From contig DEKP01000043.1 in the NCBI GenBank assembly GCA_002353935.1, positions 58,559 through 97,431 of the forward strand: DNA of 38,873 nucleotides. Direction: 5' to 3'. Each line of letters starts with the position of its first letter. Within the stretch, counting starts at the first letter, position 1. The position numbers and the translations under genes were made by a program. Source of the stretch: Ruminococcaceae bacterium UBA2719 (GTDB lineage Bacteria > Bacillota > Clostridia > Oscillospirales > Acutalibacteraceae). Under the pieces are notes generated by a model. It did no database searches, was not told where the DNA came from, and saw nothing but the letters and a program-made list of their open reading frames with translations. This document shows, one piece after another, positions 1 through 8,216 of the stretch.

Positions 1-594
1 GCAGCTATCGGTGCCGGCCTGCCCGTAGAAGAGCCGGTCGGCAGCATGGTTGTTGATATCGGCGGAGGAACCAGCGAAGTTGGTATTGTTTCTTTAGGAG
101 ATATTGTAGCTTCCTGTTCCGTAAGAGTTGCAGGAGATAAATTTGACGAAGCTATTATTACTTATATAAAGAAAAAATATAATCTTCTCATCGGCGAAAG
201 AAGCGCCGAGGATATAAAGGTTGAAATAGGTTCGGCATATCCTTATGAAGGAGAAAGGGATATGGTTGTAAAGGGCAGAAATCTTGTTGACGGTTTGCCA
301 AAGAACATTCGTATTACCGCTGCAGAAGTCAGAGAAGCGCTAAAAGATCCGCTGATGACGATTGTTGAAGCAATACTTAGCACTCTCGAAAAAACCCCGC
401 CGGAGTTGTCTGCAGATATTATTGACAACGGTATTATGCTGACGGGCGGAGGTGCTCTGCTTCGGGGATTGGACGAGTTAATAGAAGAGCAAACCGGAAT
501 GCCCGTTCACGTTGCAGATCGTCCGCTTGACTGTGTAGTAGACGGAGCGGGAATGCGTCTTGATCCGAATTTTCGCCGCAGAGTTAAAGAATAA
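1..594 (+). CDS. mreB: Rod-shape-determining protein MreB, C-terminal part (cut by window start)
   Basis: The frame is open from base 1, so the start lies outside the window; about 197 of the usual 335-345 residues are visible. MreB is the bacterial actin homologue that forms membrane-associated filaments and directs lateral wall synthesis. The actin-fold phosphate-2 signature (VVDIGGGTSEVGIVSLG) begins at visible residue 17, and the adenosine-binding signature (GGGALLRGLDELI) lies near the end. The C-terminus ends in a basic RRRVKE, as expected for a complete end. mreC and mreD follow, the standard order for this locus. Identification is by motifs and context. Confidence 0.95.
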   Translation, partial: AAIGAGLPVEEPVGSMVVDIGGGTSEVGIVSLGDIVASCSVRVAGDKFDEAIITYIKKKYNLLIGERSAEDIKVEIGSAYPYEGERDMVVKGRNLVDGLPKNIRITAAEVREALKDPLMTIVEAILSTLEKTPPELSADIIDNGIMLTGGGALLRGLDELIEEQTGMPVHVADRPLDCVVDGAGMRLDPNFRRRVKE

Positions 595-662
595 ATATAG
601 TCGATACCGTGAATTTGATATAATTTAAATTTGCGGCTTGCGAAAATATATTTTATAAAAAG

Positions 663-683
663 CGGGCGGATTATATCCGCCCG
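663..683 (+). terminator. GC-rich hairpin between mreB and mreC
   Basis: A perfect 8-bp stem (CGGGCGGA / TCCGCCCG) encloses a 5-base loop TTATA. On the + strand no T-run follows it; the T-rich side faces the minus strand. It could be a partial terminator or an mRNA-stabilising or processing hairpin that lets mreC be expressed separately from mreB. Its function as a terminator is uncertain. Confidence 0.45.
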
Positions 684-786
684 TGAGTATTACAATATAT
701 TTATTAAATTAAAATATTTTACGGGGTTATATTTTTAAAGAGCTACAAAAAACAGGATTCGATTTAGTATATAAAGGAAAGTCAAG

Positions 787-1638
787 ATGAAAGAGTTTTT
801 CAAATCTACCGGTATAAAAATTTTATTCAGCGTTTTGTTGGTTGTGATTATGTTATCTTTGTTTACAAATCATTTGCAAAACAACTTTTTGTCTAACGCG
901 GTGAATGCTACTACATATGGTTTATCTTCGGTAACTGCCGCTGCTACCGCGGATAACAGGAGCAATATGGGATATGAGGAGCTGCTTAGCAAATACAACG
1001 AATTAAAAGATGAAAACACCGAACTGCGTGCTAAATTAGTGGACTATTATGATACAAAGACCGAAAACGCCAGGCTTTGGAAATTTTATGACTTAAAAAA
1101 AGAAAACCCTGAATATACATTAGTACCGTCAACCGTTTTGCGAAGAGATGCTAACGATGATTTTTATTCTTTCACAATAGATAAAGGAACATCCAGCAAT
1201 GTGCAAAAAGGTGACGCGGTTGTAACACCGCAGGGAATAATCGGATGGATAAAGAACGCTGACGTCAATACATCTAAGGTTATCACTCTGTTGTCAACTC
1301 AAACAAGAATAAGCGCGATAAATAATAAAAGTTCTGATACAGGAATTATTACCGGAAGCGCTAAATTAAGCGAAAAAAACCAAACAACTTTTTCAAAATT
1401 AAAATCGGATAATAAGGTTGAAAAGGGAGATATAATAACCACCACCGGCATAAGCGGAATTTACCCAAAAGGGTTGGTTGTAGGAGAAGTGGTTGATGTT
1501 TGCTATGATACCTACGATACCTCTTACTATGCGGTAGTAGAGCCTTATGATGAAATAAAAACGCTCAAGGAAGTAGCCGTTATTACCAACTTCACCGGAC
1601 AGGGCGAAATATTAAAAAGCGGTGAAGCTGATGAGTGA
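787..1638 (+). CDS. mreC: Rod-shape-determining protein MreC
   Basis: 283 residues. MreC is a bitopic protein with an extracytoplasmic domain that links MreB filaments to the wall-synthesis enzymes (MreD, PBP2). One transmembrane helix lies near residues 10-28 (ILFSVLLVVIMLSLF). A coiled coil follows at about 62-92 (repeated ELL/NEL/ENTELRAKL). The rest is the beta-rich MreC domain, with the typical GDAVVTPQGIIGWI and GISGIYPKGLVVGEV stretches. The ATG at 787 is preceded by AAAGGAAA at a good distance. Its 3' end overlaps mreD by 8 bases, indicating translational coupling. It lies between mreB and mreD as in most rod-shaped Firmicutes. Confidence 0.95.
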   Translation: MKEFFKSTGIKILFSVLLVVIMLSLFTNHLQNNFLSNAVNATTYGLSSVTAAATADNRSNMGYEELLSKYNELKDENTELRAKLVDYYDTKTENARLWKFYDLKKENPEYTLVPSTVLRRDANDDFYSFTIDKGTSSNVQKGDAVVTPQGIIGWIKNADVNTSKVITLLSTQTRISAINNKSSDTGIITGSAKLSEKNQTTFSKLKSDNKVEKGDIITTTGISGIYPKGLVVGEVVDVCYDTYDTSYYAVVEPYDEIKTLKEVAVITNFTGQGEILKSGEADE

Positions 1639-2146
1639 TACAAAATCTAAGGTTTTCAGATATTTAGCGTATACAATAGAAATAATAATAATTTTTATAT
1701 TAAACAACACCCCTGATTTGCTGCCGATGATATATTACGCCAAGCCTTGTCTTTTGATATGCATAAGTTTATCAATAGCGGTATTTGAAAGAGAAATTCC
1801 TTCGATGGTGTTTGGACTGTTGTGCGGAGCTTTGATTGATCTGGGATTTTCTAACTCTATAGGACTGTTTACCATAGCGCTTACAATACTTTGTTTTATT
1901 ATAGGGTATTGTTCCAATAACCTATTGACCGCTAATATTATTACATTTTTGGTATGTTCCTTATTAGTAACGGCAGGATTGTTATCGCTTAATTTTTATT
2001 TTTCATATACTGCATTAGGATATGCGGACGGTGCGTTTTACTATAAAACACATTATATTTCCAGGATAGTACAGACGTTTATTTTTTCAATTCCTTTTTA
2101 TTTTTTAAACAAATTTATTTATAATACTCTTTCATCAGATGATTAA
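1631..2146 (+). CDS. mreD: Rod-shape-determining protein MreD
   Basis: 171 residues from the ATG at 1631, which overlaps the mreC stop (ATGAGTGA) and has GGTGA five bases upstream. A GTG three codons earlier is possible but less well placed. The protein is almost entirely hydrophobic, with about five membrane segments. Sequence conservation in MreD is low, so the call rests on size, hydropathy, the AKPCLLICISLSIAVFERE-type region and the position between mreC and the PBP2 gene. MreD is an integral membrane partner of MreC in the elongasome. Confidence 0.88.
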   Translation: MSDTKSKVFRYLAYTIEIIIIFILNNTPDLLPMIYYAKPCLLICISLSIAVFEREIPSMVFGLLCGALIDLGFSNSIGLFTIALTILCFIIGYCSNNLLTANIITFLVCSLLVTAGLLSLNFYFSYTALGYADGAFYYKTHYISRIVQTFIFSIPFYFLNKFIYNTLSSDD

Positions 2147-2160
2147 GGACGGTGAGCAAA

Positions 2161-4221
2161 ATGAAAAAAAACAGCTTTTTAATTAGAATGATTATATGCT
2201 CTGTTATTATTTTGCTCATTTTTTCTGGATTTGTTTTAAGACTGTTTGACTGGCAGATAATCCACGGAAGCGAATATAGAGAGCTTTCATCTTCTTCAAC
2301 TTCATATACGGAAAGATCGGCGGCAACGCGCGGGGAAATTTTAGACGTAAACGGTAAGGCTTTGGCTGTTAACCAAACAGCCTACAATATAGCTATAAAT
2401 AAAATATATATAAGAGACAACGAGACAAATGACATAATTTTACTTTTAATAGATTTATTGAATAAATGTGAAGCAAAATTTAAAGATGCACTGCCGATAC
2501 AATTAAATGGGGAAAACTTTGAATACGACTCAAACAGCAAGGGAGATTTAGAATATATATGTTCTCAAAGCATGTTAAACTGTGACATGTCTATATCGGC
2601 AAACGATGTAATAACACAGCTTTCAAAACGCTATGAAGCTGAAAATATTACGGATAAAACAGATCTGAGAAACGTAGTTTCTGTCAGATACAATATGGAG
2701 AAAACAGGCTATTCGTATTCAAACGCGTATATTTTTGCAGCCGATGTTAGTGATGATGTTGTTGCTATTGTATCGGAGCGAACACAAAATATTCCGGCGG
2801 TTGAGATAAGAACAACCAATGAGCGCGTTATAAAAAACGGAACACTGATACCGCATATTTTGGGCGTAGTCGGAGCTATGAGCAGCGAAGACTTGGAAGA
2901 GCACAAGGACGATGGATATGAACTTTCTGATTCGATCGGAAAATTTGGAATAGAAGCAGCTATGGAAAAACATCTTAAAGGACAAGCCGGAGAAAAAACC
3001 ATAGTAAAAGATGAGCAGGGAAATATCACAGAAGAGACAGAAACAATAAAAGCAACCCCCGGGAATACGGTATATCTGACTATTGACAGCAATATTCAAG
3101 AAGTTGCAAATTATTCTTTGGATAAAAATATAAAACTAGCCAGAAAAGCCGGAGAAGATGCGGTAAAAGAAGCCAAAGCTAACAATGCAAAGCAGCAAAA
3201 GCTTTTGGGAGAGGATTGTTACTGTGGCGGAGCAGTTATGCTGAGCGTCAAGGATTTTTCCGTATTAGCGGCAGCTTCCTGTCCTAACTACGATATTTCA
3301 AAATATTATGACGCGGACTATAGCGAATGGCTGAATACTGATGAACATGCGCCTATGTACAGCAGAACATTTGAGGGAGCATTTTCTCCCGGATCGTCTT
3401 TTAAACCCTGTGTTGCGCTGGCGGCACTTCAGGAAGGAATAATTACAAAAGACACCGAGATTACCTGTACTTCTCACTACGATTATTATAAAAACTATGT
3501 TGTAGATTGTATGAGTACCCATGGTACAATAGATTTAAACTCAGCTATTGAACATTCTTGCAACTATTATTTTGCCGAGGTCGGTAGGCGTACCGGAATT
3601 ACAACAATGTATTTATACGCTGAAAAATTTGGTTTAGGAGTAAAAACAGGAGTAGAAATCGGTGAATCAACCGGAGTACTTGCAGGACGGGATTCTACAA
3701 CTTGGTACGAGGGAAATACGGTTCAGGCTGCAATAGGTCAAAGCGACAATACCTTTACACCGGCGCAGCTTGCTACAAGCGTAGCTACTATCGCGAACGA
3801 TGGAGTAAGATATAGAACGCATTTAGTTAGAAAGATCACAGATTATGAAAGAGATCAAGTGATTCTTGAAAACGATCCCGATAAACCTGAGATTTTATCC
3901 GACGCCGGAATATCGAAGAAAAATATGAAAATCGTAAAGTCAGCTATGCGTAGCGTTGTCACCAACGGTACGGCGGCAGGTGTATCAGGAAAATATCCGG
4001 TAGAGCTTGCGGCAAAAACCGGTACAGCCGAGAACGCAGGCAGCGATCATGTTACCTTTATTTGTTTTGCGCCGTATGAAAAGCCCGAGGTAGCGGTTGC
4101 GGTAGTTTTAGAGCATGGCGCTAAGGGAAGATTTGCTCAGTATGTGGCAATGGATATGCTCGACGCTTACTTTAAAGACAAGACTTTAGAAAAGGTAAAA
4201 AAATCATCTTGGGGAAGTTAG
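2161..4221 (+). CDS. mrdA: Penicillin-binding protein 2 (class B transpeptidase)
   Basis: 686 residues from the ATG at 2161; a GTG at 2152 is in frame but leaves only two bases after AAGGA, whereas 2161 has AAGGA and GGTGAG at workable spacing. Class B PBPs cross-link lateral-wall peptidoglycan on the outer membrane face. A single N-terminal membrane helix (about 8-28) is followed by the PBP dimerisation domain (TRGEILDVNGKALAVNQ). The transpeptidase domain has all three active-site motifs: SxxK at S412-K415 (SSFK), SxN at S466-N468 (SCN) and KTGT at K619. Its place directly after mreBCD points to the elongation enzyme PBP2 rather than the division enzyme. No rodA is next to it here. Confidence 0.93.
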   Translation: MKKNSFLIRMIICSVIILLIFSGFVLRLFDWQIIHGSEYRELSSSSTSYTERSAATRGEILDVNGKALAVNQTAYNIAINKIYIRDNETNDIILLLIDLLNKCEAKFKDALPIQLNGENFEYDSNSKGDLEYICSQSMLNCDMSISANDVITQLSKRYEAENITDKTDLRNVVSVRYNMEKTGYSYSNAYIFAADVSDDVVAIVSERTQNIPAVEIRTTNERVIKNGTLIPHILGVVGAMSSEDLEEHKDDGYELSDSIGKFGIEAAMEKHLKGQAGEKTIVKDEQGNITEETETIKATPGNTVYLTIDSNIQEVANYSLDKNIKLARKAGEDAVKEAKANNAKQQKLLGEDCYCGGAVMLSVKDFSVLAAASCPNYDISKYYDADYSEWLNTDEHAPMYSRTFEGAFSPGSSFKPCVALAALQEGIITKDTEITCTSHYDYYKNYVVDCMSTHGTIDLNSAIEHSCNYYFAEVGRRTGITTMYLYAEKFGLGVKTGVEIGESTGVLAGRDSTTWYEGNTVQAAIGQSDNTFTPAQLATSVATIANDGVRYRTHLVRKITDYERDQVILENDPDKPEILSDAGISKKNMKIVKSAMRSVVTNGTAAGVSGKYPVELAAKTGTAENAGSDHVTFICFAPYEKPEVAVAVVLEHGAKGRFAQYVAMDMLDAYFKDKTLEKVKKSSWGS

Positions 4222-4324
4222 TTAATTACAAATTTTGCCAAAAAACCAAAAATATTGTTATTTTTGACGGAAAAATAGCGACAATTTATTAAAATTGACT
4301 AATTTTACTTTGTATAATTTTACA

Positions 4325-4354
4325 AAAAGAGCAGTGAATAATCATTGCTCTTTT
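4325..4354 (+). terminator. Rho-independent terminator after the PBP2 gene
   Basis: A 13-bp stem (AAAAGAGCAGTGA / TCATTGCTCTTTT, one G-U pair) with loop ATAA ends in TTTTGTTGTTT. It separates the mre-PBP2 transcript from the minD-like gene. Confidence 0.8.
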
Positions 4355-4390
4355 GTTGTTTATGTGGTAAAATAATAACGAGGTATCTAT

Positions 4391-5131
4391 ATGAATCAAG
4401 TAATTGTTATAGCGTCAGGCAAAGGAGGCACCGGTAAAACTACCGTTTGTGCCGGGCTTTCGATTGCGCTTGCAAAGCAGAATAATAGGGTGCTGGTGAT
4501 TGACTCAGACAGCGGTATGCGAGGCGTTGATATTATGCTTGGTATCACCGATGATTTGGTTTATGATATTTCTGATATCATTAGCGGCGGATGTACTATG
4601 GATCAAGCTATATACAAACCCGACGGAGAATATGAGTTATATTGCGTTGCAGCACCAAATAATCCGGATGATGAAGTAAGTCCGTCGTTGTTGAAGGAAT
4701 TTATTGAAAAAGTTAAAGCGGATTTTGATTATATATTAATAGATTCTCCAGCCGGAACAGGCTCGGGATTTGAGGCTGCGGCTGTTGCGGCAGACAGAGC
4801 TATTGTAGTGGTTAATACCGAACCTACGAGTATCAGAGGAGCTCAAAATATCAAAAATCGTTTGCTTGATCTAAAGATAACTGATATACGTTTGGTCATC
4901 AATCGCTTTGATAAGGACAGATTTATACAAACAGATATATACAAAGATCTTGATGAAATTATTGATGAAAGCGGAATCAGGTTGATTGCACTCATACCGG
5001 AGGATATTAAAATAACTACACTATCTCAGCGTGGCGCGATGATACATAATTGGAGTAAATCGGGAATTATTTTTTCTGCCATGGCTCAAAGACTAAAAGG
5101 ACACAATGTTCCTCTAGTAGTTAAAGTATGA
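4391..5131 (+). CDS. minD: MinD-family ParA/MinD ATPase lacking the C-terminal membrane-targeting helix
   Basis: 246 residues. MinD is a deviant Walker A ATPase that positions the division inhibitor MinC at the membrane. Seen here: deviant Walker A SGKGGTGKTT (residues 9-18), the MinD-type stretch VIDSDSGMRGVDIMLGI, and Walker B-like ILIDSPAG. B. subtilis MinD is 268 residues and ends in an amphipathic membrane helix after a VPL motif; this protein stops four residues after the equivalent VPL (VPLVVKV), so that helix is missing. No minC or minE is nearby. A GAGG ribosome site lies seven bases before the ATG. The next gene starts 22 bases downstream, so the two are probably co-transcribed. It is clearly MinD-like; a role in division is less certain. 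Confidence 0.82.
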   Translation: MNQVIVIASGKGGTGKTTVCAGLSIALAKQNNRVLVIDSDSGMRGVDIMLGITDDLVYDISDIISGGCTMDQAIYKPDGEYELYCVAAPNNPDDEVSPSLLKEFIEKVKADFDYILIDSPAGTGSGFEAAAVAADRAIVVVNTEPTSIRGAQNIKNRLLDLKITDIRLVINRFDKDRFIQTDIYKDLDEIIDESGIRLIALIPEDIKITTLSQRGAMIHNWSKSGIIFSAMAQRLKGHNVPLVVKV

Positions 5132-5153
5132 ATAAAAAACGGAGGATAAGGAA

Positions 5154-5549
5154 ATGAATATTGCACTTATAGCACACGACGAGAAAAAAGAATTAATGGT
5201 ACAGTTTTGTATTGCTTATTGTGGAATTTTAAGCAGAAATAAAATTTGTGCTACGGGAATAACAGGTAAAATGGTAAGCGAAGCTACCGGTCTTGAAATA
5301 CAAAGCTTCTTAGGAGGTACTCAGGGAGGAGATCAGCAGATAGCTGCACGTATTGCGTGCAATGAAATAGATATGCTCATCTTCTTTAGAGATCCGCTTA
5401 CCCCAAAGCCCCAAGAGCCAAATGATATTAACTTACTAAGACTTTGTGATGTCCACAATATTCCTGTTGCTACAAATATAGCTACTGCAGAGGTGCTCAT
5501 TCATGGTTTGGAGCGAGGAGATCTGGATTGGAGAAATATTGTAAAATAA
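5154..5549 (+). CDS. mgsA: Methylglyoxal-synthase-family protein with substituted active-site positions
   Basis: 131 residues, about the length of B. subtilis MgsA. MgsA converts dihydroxyacetone phosphate to methylglyoxal and phosphate. Retained by alignment to the E. coli enzyme (from memory): H8, D9 and K12 (H19, D20, K23), T34 and T37 of the phosphate loop (ATGITG) and the catalytic Asp D60 in GGDQQ (D71). Changed: the PHDPD segment carrying H98 and D101 reads PQEPN (Q87, N90), and the loop Thr47 is I36. The fold assignment is secure; methylglyoxal synthase activity is not. It has GGAGG upstream and forms a pair with the MinD-like gene. Clostridia often keep mgsA near min genes. Confidence 0.8.
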   Translation: MNIALIAHDEKKELMVQFCIAYCGILSRNKICATGITGKMVSEATGLEIQSFLGGTQGGDQQIAARIACNEIDMLIFFRDPLTPKPQEPNDINLLRLCDVHNIPVATNIATAEVLIHGLERGDLDWRNIVK

Positions 5550-5571
5550 AATTTTATATGCTTATAAAATT

Positions 5572-5603
5572 ATCCTGCATACATTTAGTATGCAGGATTT
5601 TTT
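5572..5603 (+). terminator. Rho-independent terminator after the mgsA-like gene
   Basis: A perfect 10-bp stem (ATCCTGCATA / TATGCAGGAT) with a 7-base loop is followed by six T. The opposite side is also T-rich (TAATTTTAT on the minus strand), so it may also serve the convergent kinase gene. Confidence 0.88.
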
Positions 5604-5706
5604 AATTATAGGAAAATGCTCGATTTTGATTTTGCCTTTGAATAAAGTATAGATTCAAATCATTTCAGTTCAAAACAGACCGCATATTTTTAGTTGGTAT
5701 AAATTT

Positions 5707-7440
5707 TTATTTTTTCTTTGTTAGTTTGCTGACGCTGTAAATTGCCAAAGCTATGGAAAAGACGATTCCGCCTACCGAGATCAGGGGCATTCCGTTTGAG
5801 GTTTTGGGCTGTAAATCAACGCTTGCCAAAATACATGAACCGATAAACAGGATACATGCAATCAGAGATAGAACAACGTACTTGATGTATACTCCGATTC
5901 GCTCCAAAGGTTCCTCATAACCGGTGATCTCCATATTGATCTTCATCTTACCTTTGGAAAGCCCGTTCAAAGAATCTGCGAGCAGTCCGGGGATTTTGCC
6001 GACTTTTTTACCGGCACCGATAATACCCTTGCCTGTGTCCAGAAGAGTTTGTTTAAGATCAAAGCTCTTTTTGGTGCGTTCAATCATTTTTTTAGACAAC
6101 ATTTTAAACAGATCGAGCTCAGGACATAATTGTTCAATAACACCTTCAATAGCAAGTAGTGCTCTACCCAGCATTGTGAATTGTCCGGGAAGTGTAATAT
6201 TATGCTTTGAAGATAAATCGGTAATTTCATCAAACAGCTCTGACATATCCAAATCACTGATACCTTTTGTTCCGGTATATTTTGAAAGGAAAATATCCGC
6301 GTCTTCCAGAAGTTTGTCGCGATTGGTTTTTGACGATGTAGCACCCATTGATGTGATACTGTTGACAAGATCTTCGGTTTCACCGCTGAGCAGGGCCAGT
6401 ACCATATTCTGAATCTTATTAATATCTTTGTCGCTGATACGTCCGATCATACCAAAATCGATCCAATACGGCTTGCCGTTGCTAACCATAATATTACCCT
6501 GATGAGGATCAGCGTGGAAGGTACCGACGTCAAGCACCTGATGCACAAAGTTTTCAGCTATCGTTTGACCGATAGCCATAGGATCATAACCGTCTTTTTT
6601 CAGGCGCTCCTTATGTGAAATGGTGTAACCGTCTACAAACGTCATGGTAAAAATACGCTCGGTTGTCAGTTCGTCAATAACGGTTGGACAGGTGATTTTT
6701 TCTTCATCCTCGATACAGTTTTCCTTAAAGAACTTAGTATTGTTTGCTTCAACACGGAAATCAAGCTCTTCATCCGTTACCTTTTCTAGCTCTTCGATAA
6801 CAGAAATCAAATCAATCGACTGTCCGTCATCATTATCTGTAACAACATTGACAAGACCGGCTAATTTTTTTAGCAGCACATAGTCTTTGCGCATCATATC
6901 TGCGATTAAGGGTCGCTGAACCTTTGTAACAACCTTTGTACCGTCCTTTAGCACAGCGTAGTGAGCCTGGCCGATAGAAGCGGATCCGAGAGGTTCATCA
7001 CGAAACTCGCTGTAAAGTTCGTCGATCGTTTTTCCCGTTTCTTCTTCTATTACTGCTCTGGCAACCTCTGCGGAAAGAGGTTTTACATTCTGTCTGAGCT
7101 TTTCAAGCTCCTTGCAGTAGTTTTCGGGAAGCAAATCCACACGGCTGGACATGATTTGTCCGATTTTAACGTATGTTGGACCGAGATCCTCGAGAGTTGT
7201 TCGCAATTCAACAGGAGTGAAACCGTTTGCATAGTAATTGTGAGCCGCAAAGATGCTGATCATTTCGGCGCCGCGAGTTTTTTCACGCTTGCGATATTCT
7301 GCCAGTTCATTTTTCAGCAGCTCTTTCAAATGGGCGCTCATTTCTTTACGGTTGCCTTTATACTCGGTTTTTATATCATTAAGCTTAGATTTAAGCTCTT
7401 CTTTATCTATCTTTTTCTTTTCATTCTTTGCCATCGTCAT
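5707..7440 (-). CDS. UbiB/ABC1/AarF family atypical protein kinase
   Basis: 577 residues. This family has a protein-kinase-like fold; in bacteria with quinones UbiB supports ubiquinone synthesis, while the function in anaerobic Firmicutes is unknown. Family motifs: KxGQ as KIGQ (92-95), the Ala-rich loop GSASIGQ (152-158) that replaces the normal glycine-rich loop, Lys in VTKVQRP (about 173), the catalytic D311-to-N316 segment (ADPHQGN) and metal-binding DFG (328-330). Two C-terminal transmembrane helices (about 520-575) anchor it. The ATG at 7440 has GGAGGG five bases upstream and overlaps the end of the DUF308 gene by 20 bases, so they form one operon. Confidence 0.9.
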   Translation of the reverse strand: MTMAKNEKKKIDKEELKSKLNDIKTEYKGNRKEMSAHLKELLKNELAEYRKREKTRGAEMISIFAAHNYYANGFTPVELRTTLEDLGPTYVKIGQIMSSRVDLLPENYCKELEKLRQNVKPLSAEVARAVIEEETGKTIDELYSEFRDEPLGSASIGQAHYAVLKDGTKVVTKVQRPLIADMMRKDYVLLKKLAGLVNVVTDNDDGQSIDLISVIEELEKVTDEELDFRVEANNTKFFKENCIEDEEKITCPTVIDELTTERIFTMTFVDGYTISHKERLKKDGYDPMAIGQTIAENFVHQVLDVGTFHADPHQGNIMVSNGKPYWIDFGMIGRISDKDINKIQNMVLALLSGETEDLVNSITSMGATSSKTNRDKLLEDADIFLSKYTGTKGISDLDMSELFDEITDLSSKHNITLPGQFTMLGRALLAIEGVIEQLCPELDLFKMLSKKMIERTKKSFDLKQTLLDTGKGIIGAGKKVGKIPGLLADSLNGLSKGKMKINMEITGYEEPLERIGVYIKYVVLSLIACILFIGSCILASVDLQPKTSNGMPLISVGGIVFSIALAIYSVSKLTKKK

Positions 7441-7996
7441 TTTCTCCCTCCGAATTTTTCAGCGGCCATGTCCAAATCAGTCTAATGCTGCTGACTATTG
7501 CAGAGAACATCACTGCACAGCCAATTACCTTCATCAGCATATTGGGCGTATCCCACCAGGGATTTGCAAAAATAATTACGCCTGCAGCTACAAGGAGAAG
7601 CGACAGTATTGTCAGCACCCACCAACCCTTGCGCCTAGAGCGGCGAGCATAGGTAAACGAATGGATCATAGTACGGCCTCCGTCCAGTATAAGCAAAAAG
7701 CCGAACAGCCATGCAAGAACGCGCAAAACGTCACCTCTGAATACAAGTACACAGATACCAACGATGCCTAAAATCAAAGCGCCTGAAAATTTTAAATACT
7801 CCATAAGTGATTTTTTACCGGAAAAGAAATTCAATATCATTACAATAGCTATAATAACCAACGTATAACCGAACATGAGTGTCATTGAGCCGATGTAGTT
7901 TTCAGGACAAATCAGTATGATTATACCGAGAGCTATCAGCAGGATAGCTGACATGATTGAATTACGTTTCAACTTGTCTAATGATTCAAATAGCAT
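7421..7996 (-). CDS. DUF308 (HdeD-like) membrane protein
   Basis: 191 residues with about six hydrophobic segments arranged as short helical pairs, as in the DUF308/HdeD family (for example LIALGIIILICPENYIGSM and FGFLLILDGGRTMI). In E. coli HdeD is linked to acid resistance; the molecular function is unknown. The C-terminus is short and acidic (EGENDDGKE). It has a strong AGGAGG site and its own promoter (8045-8073), and is the first gene of a two-gene operon with the UbiB-type kinase. Family assignment is by hydropathy pattern and motifs. Confidence 0.78.
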   Translation of the reverse strand: MLFESLDKLKRNSIMSAILLIALGIIILICPENYIGSMTLMFGYTLVIIAIVMILNFFSGKKSLMEYLKFSGALILGIVGICVLVFRGDVLRVLAWLFGFLLILDGGRTMIHSFTYARRSRRKGWWVLTILSLLLVAAGVIIFANPWWDTPNMLMKVIGCAVMFSAIVSSIRLIWTWPLKNSEGENDDGKE

Positions 7997-8044
7997 AACA
8001 ACCTCCTATTTCCATATTAAATTTAGAATCAATGGCTCGCTTTC

Positions 8045-8073
8045 ATTTTAACATATAAAAAATAAAATGTCAT
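8045..8073 (-). promoter_or_regulatory. Sigma-A promoter for the DUF308-kinase operon
   Basis: On the minus strand: -35 ATGACA (8073-8068), a 17-base spacer, and -10 TAAAAT (8050-8045). Each box matches five of six consensus positions. Confidence 0.6.
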
Positions 8074-8151
8074 TATTTAAGGTATTATGTATATATTCTT
8101 CAAAAATCTGTTGCATTTTGTATTGTCCTCCATAAAACACGCTTCGTATTC

Positions 8152-8180
8152 TTGTTTATTGTCTTATTATATGGTAAAAT
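8152..8180 (+). promoter_or_regulatory. Probable promoter of the DUF389 gene
   Basis: TTGTTT (8152-8157), a 17-base spacer and TAAAAT (8175-8180). The predicted start near 8187 precedes GGGAG at 8203-8207, so it would serve a start codon at 8217 but not one upstream. Confidence 0.45.
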
Positions 8181-8216
8181 ATATAAAATTTAGTTATAAT
8201 ATGGGAGCAAATCTGA

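Noticed and set aside
2709..3099. Two overlapping minus-strand open frames of about 126 codons inside the PBP2 gene.
   Set aside because: They overlap each other and the well-supported transpeptidase gene, and have no recognisable features.
4314..4319. TATAAT before the minD-like gene as its promoter.
   Set aside because: The nearest TTGACT is only 12 bases upstream, and the transcript would enter the terminator hairpin at once. A TTGCTC-N17-TAAAAT at 4345-4373 is possible but would leave a leader of about 11 bases.
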